Below are positions 10,177-19,520 of a stretch of 64,000 nt of DNA, piece by piece. The position numbers and the translations under genes were made by a program. Location: NCBI RefSeq assembly GCF_016031615.1, contig NZ_JACYXC010000001.1, positions 2,108,001 to 2,172,000 of the forward strand, read 5' to 3'. Origin of the DNA: Streptomyces pactum. GTDB lineage: Bacteria > Actinomycetota > Actinomycetes > Streptomycetales > Streptomycetaceae. The notes beneath the pieces were generated by a model. That model did no database searches. It saw nothing but the letters and a program-made list of their open reading frames with translations, and had not been told where the DNA came from. Within the stretch, counting starts at the first letter, position 1. Each line of letters begins with the position of its first letter.

Positions 10177-11169
10177 TCAGTGGCCGCGGCCCGCCCGTGC
10201 CGCACGCGCGATGGTGACCACGGCCCTCTCCAAGGCGTACTCGGGATCGTCCCCGCCGCCCTTCACCCCCGCGTCCGCCTCGGCGACGGCGCGCAGCGCG
10301 ACCGCCACCCCGTCCGCCGTCCAGCCACGCATCTGCTGCCGCACCCTGTCGATCTTCCACGGCGGCATGCCCAGCTCACGCGCCAGATCCCCGGGGCGGG
10401 CCCCGCGCGGGGCGGAGGCCAGCTTCCCGATGGCCCGCACCCCCTGGGCGAGGGCGCTGGTGATCAGCACCGGGGCCACACCGGTGGAGACCGCCCAGCG
10501 CAGGGCTTCCAGTGCCTCGGCGGTACGCCCTTCCACGGCCCGGTCCGCGACGGTGAAGCTCGACGCCTCGGCCCGCCCGGTGTAGTAACGGGCCACCACG
10601 GCCTCGTCGATGGTGCCCTCGACATCGGCGACGAGCTGGGCACAGGCACTGGCCAGCTCCCGAAGGTCGCTGCCGATGGCGTCCACCAGCGCCTGGCACG
10701 CCTGGGGGGTCGCGGACCGGCCGGTGTTCCGGAACTCGGTCCGCACGAACGCCAGCCGGTCGGCGGGCTTGGTCATCTTCGGGCAGGCGACCTCCCGCGC
10801 GCCCGCCTTGCGGGCCGCGTCGAGCAGCCCCTTCCCCTTCGCCCCGCCGGCGTGCAGCAGCACCAGGGTGATTTCCTCGGCCGGTGCGGCGAGGTACCCC
10901 TTCACATCCTTGATCGTCTCGGCGGAGAGGTCCTGGGCGTTGCGCACCACGACGACCTTCCGCTCGGCGAAGAGGGAGGGGCTCGTCAGCTCCGCGAGGG
11001 TGCCCGGCTGCAGCGCGTCCGGGGTGAGGTCCCGCACGTCGGTGTCGGGGTCGCCGGCACGGGCCGCCGCGACGACCTCCTGCACCGCGCGGTCCAGGAG
11101 GAGGTCCTCCTGTCCCACGGCGAGGGTCACGGGGGCGAGCGGGTTGTCGGTCGTACTCTTCCTGGCCAT
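10177..11169 (-). CDS. holA: DNA polymerase III subunit delta
   Basis: A 330-residue clamp-loader delta subunit, which opens the beta clamp during loading. Supporting features are the start MARKSTTDNPLAPVTLAVGQ, the clamp-interacting region near LTSPSLFAERKVVVVRNAQD, and the helical C-terminal collar domain ending PEYALERAVVTIARAARAG. Length matches the family (~330). The frame is open upstream of the chosen ATG, but homologues start at MARKS. It lies on the same strand as comEC, whose frame runs through it in another phase (see comEC). Confidence 0.92.
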   Translation of the reverse strand: MARKSTTDNPLAPVTLAVGQEDLLLDRAVQEVVAAARAGDPDTDVRDLTPDALQPGTLAELTSPSLFAERKVVVVRNAQDLSAETIKDVKGYLAAPAEEITLVLLHAGGAKGKGLLDAARKAGAREVACPKMTKPADRLAFVRTEFRNTGRSATPQACQALVDAIGSDLRELASACAQLVADVEGTIDEAVVARYYTGRAEASSFTVADRAVEGRTAEALEALRWAVSTGVAPVLITSALAQGVRAIGKLASAPRGARPGDLARELGMPPWKIDRVRQQMRGWTADGVAVALRAVAEADAGVKGGGDDPEYALERAVVTIARAARAGRGH

Positions 11170-11224
11170 CGCCGTCCAGCATCCCATGCGCCACCGACAC
11201 GTCCGGCTGTCGCACAATGGCGCG

Positions 11225-11473
11225 GTGAGCGAGCGACACGTCCTGGTACTGCCCGACCGCGAAGCCGCCGAGGAGGTGGCCGAAGCGCTGACCGACCTCT
11301 ACGCGCCGGACGACGAGCCCCGGCTGGTGCGGGACGCCCTGGCCGGCGAGGACGACGCCGAGGACGCTCAGTGGCTGGTCGTCGTGGAGGACCCGGCCGG
11401 ACGGCTGGTGGAAGCGGAGCTGCACGAGCTGGCGGAGCGGTACGAGGGCTGGCTGGAGGACCATCCCGCCTGA
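11225..11473 (+). CDS. small acidic conserved hypothetical protein
   Basis: 82 residues with a GTG start (MSERHVLVLPDREAAEEVAEAL), rich in Glu/Asp/Ala. It probably forms an alpha/beta fold: a strand, a helix, then QWLVVVEDPAG and a C-terminal helix ELHELAERYEGWLEDHP. Function not recognised. It starts 55 bp from the holA start in divergent orientation, so the two probably share a promoter region. Codon use is strongly GC3-biased, supporting a real gene. Confidence 0.75.
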   Translation: MSERHVLVLPDREAAEEVAEALTDLYAPDDEPRLVRDALAGEDDAEDAQWLVVVEDPAGRLVEAELHELAERYEGWLEDHPA

Positions 11474-11863
11474 GGGGAACCGGGCGGGGCCGCCAGGCCC
11501 GGGGCGAACGCGCCAGGGGACGATGGGCCCGCGGCGAACGCGCCAGGGGGCCATGGGCCCGGGGCACAGCGGGCGAAGGCAGCCATGGGACGGCCGCATC
11601 CCTGACCCCGGGCGTGCTCTCCCCGCCCTCGTGCCCACGGCCCCCGCTGCCGTGGTCCACGCGCCCGTGATCCACCGCTGTCGGGTCCCACGCCGATGGT
11701 CCACGTCTCCGGGTGGCCCGGCTCCGGGAAGCACGGTCCTACGCCCTCCGCCCGAGCCGACCGGAACCGTGCCTCGGTCCTCCGCCCGAGGCGGCCGCGC
11801 CGGGGCCGCCCCTAGCATGCCGGTACCCGGACCGGTACGGGCCACTGGACGAGGGAGCACCGA
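11474..11863. other. intergenic with short tandem repeat
   Basis: 390 bp. Between 11503 and ~11562 a 30-bp unit (beginning GGCGAACGCGCCAGGGG and ending ATGGGCCC) is repeated twice, with a partial third copy. The remainder is GC-rich without a supported gene. The promoter of the downstream PPOX-type gene must lie near its end. Confidence 0.5.
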
Positions 11864-12334
11864 ATGACGGCGGAGACCAGGACGGTCCGCAGCCAGGCGC
11901 AGCGCAAGCACGACGTCCTGGAGCGCCTGGAGCGCGAGGAGGACATCTGGGTGGCCTCGGCCGCTCTCTCCGGAACGCCGTACCTGGTGCCGCTGTCCTT
12001 CCTCTGGGACGGCGAGGCGGTATGGCTCTCCACCCGGGCCGGCAACCCGACGGGGCGGAACCTGCGGGCCACCGGACTGGTGCGGATGTCGCTCGCGCAC
12101 ACCCGTGACGTGGTGCTCCTCGACGGCAGGGTGACGGAGGTCGTCGCACCGCAGGACATGCCGGAGGAGACCGGCGACGCGTTCGCGGCCAAGAGCCGCT
12201 GGGACCCCCGTTCGGCCCGCGACACACCGTCCTACATGTACTTCAAGGTGCTCCTCACCGGCGTGCAGGCGTGGCACGAGGAGCACGAGATACACGAACG
12301 GCATCTCATGCGGAACGGCGTCTGGAGCGTCTGA
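11864..12334 (+). CDS. pyridoxamine 5'-phosphate oxidase family (PPOX/split-barrel) protein
   Basis: 156 residues forming a split-barrel flavin-type domain: ERLEREEDIWVASAALS, PYLVPLSFLWDGEAVWLST, and RNLRATGLVRMSL. Such proteins bind FMN or F420 and reduce varied substrates; the actinobacterial lineage has many F420-dependent members. The cofactor and substrate cannot be assigned here. A GGGAG ribosome-binding site lies 6 nt upstream of the ATG. Monocistronic and convergent with comEC. Confidence 0.85.
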   Translation: MTAETRTVRSQAQRKHDVLERLEREEDIWVASAALSGTPYLVPLSFLWDGEAVWLSTRAGNPTGRNLRATGLVRMSLAHTRDVVLLDGRVTEVVAPQDMPEETGDAFAAKSRWDPRSARDTPSYMYFKVLLTGVQAWHEEHEIHERHLMRNGVWSV

Positions 12335-12340
12335 CCCAGG

Positions 12341-15058
12341 CATGGGCGGGCCGCCGGTGGCGCGGCCGGGCCGTGCGGCCGAGACGGCGGGGCCCCGGCG
12401 GCCCGGGACCACCAAGAACCCCGGCCAGGTCGTGCGCACGGACCGGGGACCGGCGGGCAGGACGCCGGACACCGCGGCAGGCCCGGACCACACCGCGCGG
12501 TCGTCCGGCACCGCGCGGTCGTCCGACGCCGCGCAACCGGCCGCGGCGCGGCGGAACGGCGCGGCACGGCCGGACGAAGCGGCAAGGCCGGACGGCGCGG
12601 CGTGGCCGGACGGAACCACGGGGCCGGACGGTGCCGCGTGACCGGAGGGCGCGACGAAAGGACCGCCCCGGAGGTCTCCGCACCGGAGGTGTCCGGCCCG
12701 ACCGCTTCCGACGGGCGGGCGACGGAGCCGGCGACGGGCACCAGCGAGGGGCGTGCGGCGGACCGTGCGCCGCCGGACGCGGATCCGGTCCGCGGGCGCT
12801 CGCCTGCGGCCGGCCACCGCCGCCCGCAGGCCAGGGCCCGCGCCGGTGACGGCAATGGCACCGTGGATGTCGGTACGGACCACCGCCGCGCCCTGCTCCC
12901 GCAGACCGGCCACCGTACGTGGAGACGGATGGCCGTAGAGGTTGCGCGCTCCACAGGAGATCACGGCCAGCCGCGGCCTCAGACGGTGCATCAACCCGAA
13001 GTCCTGGTAGGCGGAACCGTGGTGGGCGACCTTGACCACGTCCACCGCCGGCAGCGTGGGATGAGCGGCCAGCAATGCCTGCTGGGCCGGAGGTTCGAGG
13101 TCTCCCAGAAGCAGCAGGGTGAGCCCGGCGGTACGCACCAGCAGGGTGACGCTCGCGTCGTTGGGACCGTCGGGGACGACGCCCGCGGGCCCCGCCGACC
13201 CGGCGCCGGCGTCTCCGAGCGGCCACAGCACCTCCCAGGACAGGGCACCGATGCTCCGTCGCTCGCCGGGGGTGGTGGCGATCAGCGGGACCCCGGCGGA
13301 CCGCGCCTGCCGGCGGACGAACGCCGCCTGGTCCGCCGGCTCCGCCAGATCGGTGGCCTGGATCGCGCCGACGCTCCTGCCCCGCAACACCCCGGGAAGC
13401 CCGGTGACGTGATCGGCGTGGAAATGCGTCAGGACAATCAGGGGCACGCGTTTCACCCCCAGTGAGCGCAGACACCGGTCCACGGCGCGCGGTTCCGGAC
13501 CGGCGTCCACCACGACCGCCGTCCCCGCTCCGGCAGCCAGCACCAGGGCATCGCCCTGCCCCACGTCGCAGGCGACCATGCGCCAGCCGGGCGGCGGCCA
13601 GCCGGTGACGAACCGTGCCAGCGGGCTGGGGCGCAGCACCGCGATCGTCAGGAGCAGCGCGGCGAGCACACACACCGGGCGGCGCGCCGGCAACCGGCGC
13701 AGCAGCGGTACCGCGGCGCCGGTGACCGTGGCCAGGAGGAGCCCGCCGCTCCAGCCCCCGGGCCAGCTCACCTCCGCACCGGGCAGTCCGGAGCCGGTAC
13801 GGGCCACCGAAGCGATCCACTCGGTCGGCCAGCCCGCCGGCCGGGCGAGGAGTGTCGCGAGGGGCATCGTCACCGGGGCGATCACCAGGACCGCGAAGCC
13901 CAGCACGGTGGCGGGACCGACCGCGAGCTCGGCGAGCAGGTTGCACGGGACCGCCACCAGACTGACCCGGGCCGCCAGGACGGCGACCACCGGCGCGCAG
14001 ACGGCCTGCGCCGCGGCGGCCGCCGCCAGCATCTCGGCCAGGCGGGGCGGCACCCCGCGCCGACACAGCGCGGCGCTCCAGCCGGGCGCGAGGGTGAGCA
14101 GTGCGCCCGTGCCGAGCACGGAGAGCAGGAACCCGTAACTCCGGGCCAGCCACGGGTCGTACAGCACCAGGACGAGCACGACCGCGGCCAGGGCCGGGAG
14201 CAGCGAACGCCGGCGACCGGTGCCGATGGCCAGCAGGGTGATCATGCCGCACGCCGCCGCGCGCAACACGCTCGGTTCGGGGCGGCAGACCACCACGAAC
14301 GCCAGGGTGAGGCCACCGCCCAGCAGTGCCGTGGTGCGCAGCGGAATGCCGATGCGGCCGGCGATGCCGCGGCGTTCGGTGCGGGTGGCCAGGTGCGGTG
14401 GGCCGACGAGGAGGACGAGGAGCAGGGTGAGGTTACTTCCGCTGACGGCCAGCAGGTGCGTCAGGTCGGTGGCGCGGAAGGCCTCGTCCAGTTCGGCCGG
14501 GATCCTGGAGGTGTCCCCGACGACGAGGCCCGGCAGCAGGGCCCGGGCGTCCGCGCCGAGTCCGTCTGTCGCGGTGCGCAGCCCGGCCCGTAGCCGCCCG
14601 GCCGCGCGGTGGATCGCTGTGGGCCGTTCGATGACCGTCGGCGGTCCCGTGCCCTGGACCCGGGCCACTGCGGCGTACGGTTCGACCTCTCGCATCGGTG
14701 GGGCCAGCCGGGCCTGCACCCTCAGCCGGGTGGAAGGCAGCAGGGCGAGCCAGGACGGGCGAGCGTCGGCACGTGGCCGGACCGTCACCAGTACGGGAGA
14801 CCGGGCCACGGACACCGAACCGTCGGGCGCGGTGATCCGCGTGACCTCCGCCGTGAGCACCACAGCGGCCGGCATCGGGACGGCGCCGGCGGGGTGGGGA
14901 CGAGCCTGCCGCGGATCCGCGGTGAGTGTCAGCTCGACCGTCGCCCGGGCGTACCGGCCTGCGAGCGCCGGTACCTGGCCCCGACGCAGATCGGCGGCGT
15001 GCAGGCCGGCCACGACGGCCGCCGCGGCGGCGCAGAGCAGGGCCAGCGCGACGGCCAT
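12341..15058 (-). CDS. comEC: ComEC/Rec2 DNA-uptake channel, main part (3' end uncertain)
   Basis: The inner-membrane DNA-translocation channel with its C-terminal metallo-beta-lactamase-like domain. From MAVALALLCAAAAAVVAG it has an N-terminal strand-rich region, the Competence domain with LLAVSGSNLTLLLVL near residue 205 and many membrane segments to ~500. The MBL domain follows, with DVGQGDA, LTHFHADHVTGLPG (~545), LLLGDLE, KVAHHGSAYQD and GHPSPRTV (~710). Homology fades at about residue 745. After that comes an Ala/Pro/Ser-rich tail with APSGH-type repeats and no in-frame stop. The frame stays open to 10376, antisense to the PPOX gene and out of phase through holA. The end given here is arbitrary, set just before the PPOX stop codon. 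The start ATG overlaps the stop of the preceding frame (TGATG). Confidence 0.75.
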
Positions 15059-15918
15059 CAGGACGCTTCCGCTCCACCGGGCGCCCGCCTGTCCTCCCTC
15101 ACCACCTCCTTGCCCGTCCCCCACCGCCCGGCCGCACTGCTCACCGCCGGCCGCCCGGACCCGCTCGGTCCCGTCATCCCCGGTGACGCCACTCCCTCCG
15201 ACTCCGGCACCGCCGCCGGCGCCGTTCTCCCCCGGCCCCGGAGCTCCGGTGCCTCCCCTGCCCCGCCCCGCTCCCGGCGTTCGCGTCCCCACCCAGCCCC
15301 GTACGGTTCCGGGCCCCGGCATTCCCGTCGAGGACGGGCTCCGTGCGGCTGTCCGCCCCGCCCCGCTCGGACTGCACTCCCGCTCGGTGCCCTGTGCGCA
15401 TCGTGGGCTGCGATCCCGCTCCGGCCGCCGGCTGCGTGCCGGTCCCTCCGCGCCCATGACCGGTCACCGGCCCGGAAATGTGCCTGGGGCCCTCCCCCTC
15501 GCGGGGGGCCTCGTCTCCCGTCCTGATCGGGGGCCGAGTCCAGGCCCGGTCCCGGTCCGGGGTGCACGGTGGCCTCCTCCGCCCGGTCCTGGCCTGCTGC
15601 CCGGTCCGCCGCCCTCCGGTGACGGTCCACCCACAGCAGCACACCCGCGGTGAGCGTCGCCAGGGCACAGCCGGTCGCCACCACTCCCCCGTCCGCACCG
15701 AGCGCCAGGGCGGCTGCCCCCCAGGCCGCCAGCGCCGGCAGCACGAGGCGCAGATCGACCGGGCCCTCCTGACGCGGGTCGGAAGCGCCGAGCGGTGAGG
15801 CGGCGTCCGCGTGCACCCGGAGGCGTGCGTGGTGGGTACGGGCCCTGCCGGGCCGTGCGGCGGCCGAGGCGGTCGCTTGGCCCGGACGGGTTCGCCGGGC
15901 CGTGTGCCGGCCGCTCAT
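15058..15918 (-). CDS. ComEC N-terminal membrane segment, separate frame
   Basis: 286 residues. After a ~50-residue polar start comes LRLVLPALAAWGAAALAL and a second hydrophobic stretch to GVLLWVDRHRR (residues ~55-97), the pattern of the first two membrane segments of streptomycete ComEC. A ~190-residue low-complexity linker rich in Gly/Arg/Pro follows. The ATG overlaps the comEA stop (ATGA), as expected for the true comEC start. The frame ends at a TGA whose A begins the ATG of the main comEC frame (TGATG). Codons just before the stop keep high GC3, so coding probably continues to the TGA. comEC is therefore split by a -1 shift. A sequencing error or a pseudogene is possible. Confidence 0.65.
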   Translation of the reverse strand: MSGRHTARRTRPGQATASAAARPGRARTHHARLRVHADAASPLGASDPRQEGPVDLRLVLPALAAWGAAALALGADGGVVATGCALATLTAGVLLWVDRHRRAADRAAGQDRAEEATVHPGPGPGLDSAPDQDGRRGPPRGGGPQAHFRAGDRSWARRDRHAAGGRSGIAAHDAHRAPSGSAVRAGRGGQPHGARPRRECRGPEPYGAGWGRERRERGGAGEAPELRGRGRTAPAAVPESEGVASPGMTGPSGSGRPAVSSAAGRWGTGKEVVREDRRAPGGAEAS

Positions 15919-17453
15919 GGCCGGACCAAGGGACGCAGTTCGGCGAATCGCCGGTCCCCGATGCCGGGGACCTCCCGCAGCTCCTCGACCGAACGGAAAC
16001 CGCCGTGCTCGGCTCGGTAGTCGAGGATGTGCTGGGCCAGGACGGGACCGACGCCGGGCAGCGTGTCGAGCTGTTCGGCCGTGGCGGTGTCGAGGCTGAC
16101 CGGGGCACCGCCGCCTGCGGGTCCCGAAGCGGCCCCGGGGCCGGAGCCGGATGCCTGCCCGGCCGGCGGCGGTCCCGGGGCGGCGCCCACCAGGATCTGC
16201 TCGCCGTCGCTCAGCACCCGAGCCCGGTTGAGGCCGCTGAGGTCCGTGCCGGGGCGTACGCCGCCGGCGGCACTGAGCGCGTCGGCCACCCGCGAGCCCA
16301 GTGGCAGCCGGTGCACCCCGGGCTCACGGACCTTGCCGGACACGTCCACGACCACGGTCCGGCCGTCACCGTCACCCGGGCCCCGATCACCCGCCGCCGT
16401 GGCTCCCGCCGCCCCGGGGAGTGAGGTGGGCGGAAATCTCCGGGAAGCCTCCCCGGGGCTCCCACCGGACTGCGCAGGGCCGGTGGGCCGGAACCCTCCC
16501 TCGACCGCTGGGGCGTGCACGGTCTCCGGTCGCGCCGACCAGAAGTGGTAGGTGGCGAAGCCCGCCGCCACGATCAGCACCACGGCCAGGGCGGCGAGCG
16601 TCCGGGGCTCCACCCCGAATCTTGTCTGCCACCACAGCGGCGTCCGCTCGCGCACCGCGAGCCCGAGGCGCTGCCACCGTGCCCCGCTCGGCCGGGCGGA
16701 GCGAGGGCGAGGGTCACCGCGCACCGGGCCGGGGTCCCCGTCGCGCGGGGGAGGGTGAAGGGCACTCGCCTCCTCACCCGTGCCGGCACCGGCGCGGGAA
16801 CCGGAACCGACGTCGGTTCGGACGGCCGCGGCGTCGGCGGATGAGGGCGCCGTGGAGTCCTCCACGTCGGTCCGGACCGCGTCAGGCCGGGCGGTGCCAT
16901 GCCGGTCCGCGTCCGGAATCACCGTGGGGTCGGCACCCGGGTCGTGCAGGCCCGTGCCCGCGGGGCCGCGCACCGGCGGACCCGTCGCCGGCGAACCGAC
17001 CCCGAGAGGCGGGGACGTGGCGAGGTCCGCGGCGCGGACGGCCGCGTCCACCAGGTCGGACGCCGCGCGTGGTCCGGCGGTGCCCGGGACCGTCTCGGGA
17101 ACCGCCGGGGCGGCGTCCGCCCGGCCGGGGAACCGGGCCAGGGTGCCGGGTGCCGCTGCGGCGGCCGCCGCCTCGGTCGGCCGACGTGCGGTGAGCGGCG
17201 ACCCCGGCAAGGTGTGCCGGGCGGCGCCGGGCGGGCCGGTGCGGGTGGTCCCGCCGACGTCCGCGGCGGACGGGGCACCGTGTGCACCGGCGGGGCGCGG
17301 CAGTGCCGCCTGGCCAAGCAGCGCGGCGGCACGTTCGGCCGCCGGGCTGCGGTCGGTGGGGCGCGACAGGCGGTGCGTACCCGATCGCCTGCGGTGGCCG
17401 CGTGTCACACCGCGCACGGGCCCGTCGATTACCTGCTGTGATCGTGATCCCAT
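15915..17453 (-). CDS. comEA: ComEA-type DNA-binding protein (SLBB + helix-hairpin-helix)
   Basis: 512 residues. The C-terminus holds an SLBB domain (RTVVVDVSGKVREPGVHRLP, ~residue 360) and a helix-hairpin-helix pair (LDTATAEQLDTLPGVGPVLA and VEELREVPGIGDRRF). These bind incoming DNA outside the membrane and pass it to ComEC. A membrane segment (TLAALAVVLIVAAGFATYHF) lies near residue 295, preceded by ~280 residues of Pro/Ala/Arg-rich disordered cytoplasmic sequence. That N-terminal part is longer than in most homologues. The ATG has no clear ribosome-binding site. A 15-codon frame with GGAGGAA starts 23 nt upstream and overlaps it. The stop overlaps the next start (ATGA). Confidence 0.88.
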   Translation of the reverse strand: MGSRSQQVIDGPVRGVTRGHRRRSGTHRLSRPTDRSPAAERAAALLGQAALPRPAGAHGAPSAADVGGTTRTGPPGAARHTLPGSPLTARRPTEAAAAAAAPGTLARFPGRADAAPAVPETVPGTAGPRAASDLVDAAVRAADLATSPPLGVGSPATGPPVRGPAGTGLHDPGADPTVIPDADRHGTARPDAVRTDVEDSTAPSSADAAAVRTDVGSGSRAGAGTGEEASALHPPPRDGDPGPVRGDPRPRSARPSGARWQRLGLAVRERTPLWWQTRFGVEPRTLAALAVVLIVAAGFATYHFWSARPETVHAPAVEGGFRPTGPAQSGGSPGEASRRFPPTSLPGAAGATAAGDRGPGDGDGRTVVVDVSGKVREPGVHRLPLGSRVADALSAAGGVRPGTDLSGLNRARVLSDGEQILVGAAPGPPPAGQASGSGPGAASGPAGGGAPVSLDTATAEQLDTLPGVGPVLAQHILDYRAEHGGFRSVEELREVPGIGDRRFAELRPLVRP

Positions 17454-17476
17454 GTGGACCGACGGTAGACCGACAT
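17429..17476 (-). CDS. possible 15-residue upstream ORF overlapping comEA start
   Basis: ATG preceded by GGAGGAA at ideal spacing, reading MSVYRRSTWDHDHSR then TAA. It covers the comEA ATG in another frame and ends 22 nt past it. The good ribosome-binding site belongs to this frame, not to comEA. It could couple or limit comEA translation, or be chance. Homologues would be needed to judge it. Confidence 0.35.
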   Translation of the reverse strand: MSVYRRSTWDHDHSR

Positions 17477-17523
17477 CGCCGCTTCCTCCGGGGCACTTCC
17501 CTTTCGGGGGATAACCAGCGGCT

Positions 17524-17532
17524 TGTGGATAA
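17524..17532. promoter_or_regulatory. DnaA-box-like site between degV and comEA
   Basis: TGTGGATAA, the exact complement of the E. coli consensus TTATCCACA. A second GGGGGATAA lies 10 bp away at 17505-17513. Both are in the region upstream of comEA. Streptomyces DnaA prefers TTGTCCACA, so this may be chance. Confidence 0.3.
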
Positions 17533-17676
17533 CTTCGTCACTCGTCAGGGGAGTTCACGCATGGCTGGGCATGCATCGTCGGCAAGTCGGGGCACACTGG
17601 TGACAACGACGCTGCGTAATCGGCGTCGTGCAAGGACCGGTCCGCTCCACCGGGACTTGTGACCGATGGGCCGGGT

Positions 17677-18522
17677 CTACCGTGGCGAGACCACGGCCCC
17701 CAGGAGGCCGGGGCCGGTGTGGGCACCGATCACCGCCCCCACCTCGCTGAGGTAGAGCTCCTTCAGCCCCGGCACCCGAGCCCGCAGGCGGTCCGCGAGT
17801 GCTGCCGCCCGCTCGCCGGCGGCGAGGTGGTGCACCGCGATGTCCACGGGACCGGCTCCGGCCCGTTCCACGGCGATCTCCTCCAGGCGGGCGATGGCCT
17901 TGGAGGCGGTACGGACCTTTTCCCGCAGCTCGATTCTGCCGGCGTCGAGTTGCAGAAGGGGTTTGACCGCCAGGGCTGATCCGAAGAGGGCCTGTGCCGC
18001 GCCGATCCGGCCGCCGCGGCGCAGGTAGTCGAGGGTGTCCACATAGAAGTAGGCGGTGGTTCCCTCGGCCCGCTCGACCGCGGCGGCGACGGTTTCGTCG
18101 AGTGTGCCGCCGCTCTCCGCGGTCTCGGCGGCGGCCAGCGCGCAGAAGCCGAGCGCCATGGCCACCATGCCGCTGTCCACCACCCGCACCGGTACCGGGG
18201 CGTCCCGTGCAGCCAGCACGGCCGCGTCATAGGTTCCGGAGAGCTCGGCGGAGAGGTGGAGGGAGACGATCCCGGCCGCGCCGGCGTCCGCGGCCGAGCG
18301 GTACGCGGCGGCGAACATTTCCGGACTGGGACGGGAGGTGGTGACCGGTTTGCGTTTCTGCAGGGCTTGGGCGACGGAAGGGGCGGAGATCTCCGTGCCC
18401 TCCTCCAACGCCCGGCCGCCGAACACGACGGTGAGGGGAACCGAGGTGATGCGATGCCGCTCCATCGCCTGCTGAGGCAGGTAGGCCGTGGAATCGGTCA
18501 CGATCGCGACATGGCGGGACAT
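17677..18522 (-). CDS. DegV family fatty-acid-binding protein
   Basis: 281 residues. DegV/FakB-type proteins bind a single fatty acid and in Firmicutes present it to a kinase. Family marks are VAIVTDSTAYLPQ at the N-terminus, TSRPSPEMF near residue 65, IVSLHLSAELSGTYDAA near residue 90, and the conserved AYFYVDTLDYLRRGGRIG near residue 160. The ATG giving MSRHVAIVTDS is chosen over upstream in-frame codons. It lies upstream of comEA on the same strand, an order typical of Streptomyces, but the ~220-bp gap suggests its own transcript. Confidence 0.9.
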   Translation of the reverse strand: MSRHVAIVTDSTAYLPQQAMERHRITSVPLTVVFGGRALEEGTEISAPSVAQALQKRKPVTTSRPSPEMFAAAYRSAADAGAAGIVSLHLSAELSGTYDAAVLAARDAPVPVRVVDSGMVAMALGFCALAAAETAESGGTLDETVAAAVERAEGTTAYFYVDTLDYLRRGGRIGAAQALFGSALAVKPLLQLDAGRIELREKVRTASKAIARLEEIAVERAGAGPVDIAVHHLAAGERAAALADRLRARVPGLKELYLSEVGAVIGAHTGPGLLGAVVSPR

Positions 18523-18596
18523 GACTGGGAGGTTATCGGGGGGCGTCCGGAATCGGCAGCGCGGGCCTGATTCCGCGGGCACCGGGCCCGGGGAAG

Positions 18597-19520
18597 TCAG
18601 CCACGCTCGGGGCGGGGGGCGCGCTGCCAGGAGTGTTCCGGTCGCCAGAGGTGCTCCGGCGGTGCCTCCAGAGCCGGCGGCGGGGCCTGGCCCGCCGCGG
18701 GGCCGGCCGGTTCCTGGGCGGATCCCGCCGGATCCGGACCGCCGGCGGAGTGGGCGCCGCTGGTCCCACCGCCGCCGGAGGCACCGGTAACGCCTGCGGC
18801 CGCTCCGGTGGCTCCGGCAGCTTCGGATGCACGTGCGGCGCCGGAGGCAGCGGGCCTCTCCGGGGTACCGGAGTGTTCGGAAACCCCGGGGTTCTCGGTG
18901 GCGGGGAGGTCACCGCCGGCCAGGTCACCGCCGGTGAGGCCACCGCCGCGGTACGAGGAGTGGGCGGCGTCCGGGGCGGGGGCCCAGTGGCGGAGGGCAC
19001 CGGCCTCGGTCTCGATCTGGCGGGACAGGTCGGCCAGGTCGTCCTGGGCGAACCGTCGGGCCCGGTCCTGGGCCGCCCACCGCAGCGAATCCGCCGAATG
19101 CGTGACGTGCTGGGTGCGCTCGCGCAGCTCGGGCAGTCGGGCGGCGACCCGGCTCTTGTCGGGCTCCCGCTCGGCGCGCCTCAGCTCGGCGTCCAGCTCA
19201 TCGGCGTGGACCCGGAGCCGCTGGAAGAGGGCGAGCGACTCACCCAGTGAGGCGTCCTCGGCGGCACCCGCGCGCAGGGCCTCCTCGGTCGCGGCCATGG
19301 ACCTGCGGAGGGACAGCCGCAGCTGGGCGAGGTCGCCGGACGGCCCGGGCTGACCGAGGCTCTTCGCCCGCAGTGCAGTGTCCTCGACAGTGCGCCGGGC
19401 GTGGCTGATCGTCCGGTCGACACCGCGCTTGGCGGCCCGAACCGCCTTGACGCCGAGATAGACCCCCAGGCCGAGGATCACCACGACGAGGAGCGTCAGG
19501 ATCAGGATCACGGATTCCAT
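18597..19520 (-). CDS. single-pass membrane protein with helical cytoplasmic domain
   Basis: 307 residues, function not recognised. One N-terminal membrane segment (SVILILTLLVVVILGLGVYLGV) is followed by ~170 residues of charged helix with a coiled-coil look (LRLSLRRSMAATEEALRAGA, VHADELDAELRRAEREPDK). A Gly/Ala/Pro/Ser-rich tail, probably disordered, makes up the rest. GGGGAACCG lies directly before the ATG. The type (short anchor plus long helices) is common among actinobacterial envelope or division-associated proteins, but no role can be assigned. Confidence 0.8.
   Translation of the reverse strand: MESVILILTLLVVVILGLGVYLGVKAVRAAKRGVDRTISHARRTVEDTALRAKSLGQPGPSGDLAQLRLSLRRSMAATEEALRAGAAEDASLGESLALFQRLRVHADELDAELRRAEREPDKSRVAARLPELRERTQHVTHSADSLRWAAQDRARRFAQDDLADLSRQIETEAGALRHWAPAPDAAHSSYRGGGLTGGDLAGGDLPATENPGVSEHSGTPERPAASGAARASEAAGATGAAAGVTGASGGGGTSGAHSAGGPDPAGSAQEPAGPAAGQAPPPALEAPPEHLWRPEHSWQRAPRPERG

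Noticed and set aside
12306..14252. 648-codon minus-strand frame as an alternative comEC end
   Set aside because: Within the comEC domain it is an out-of-frame shadow. It offers a nearby stop, but only if a frameshift occurs, and I cannot locate one.
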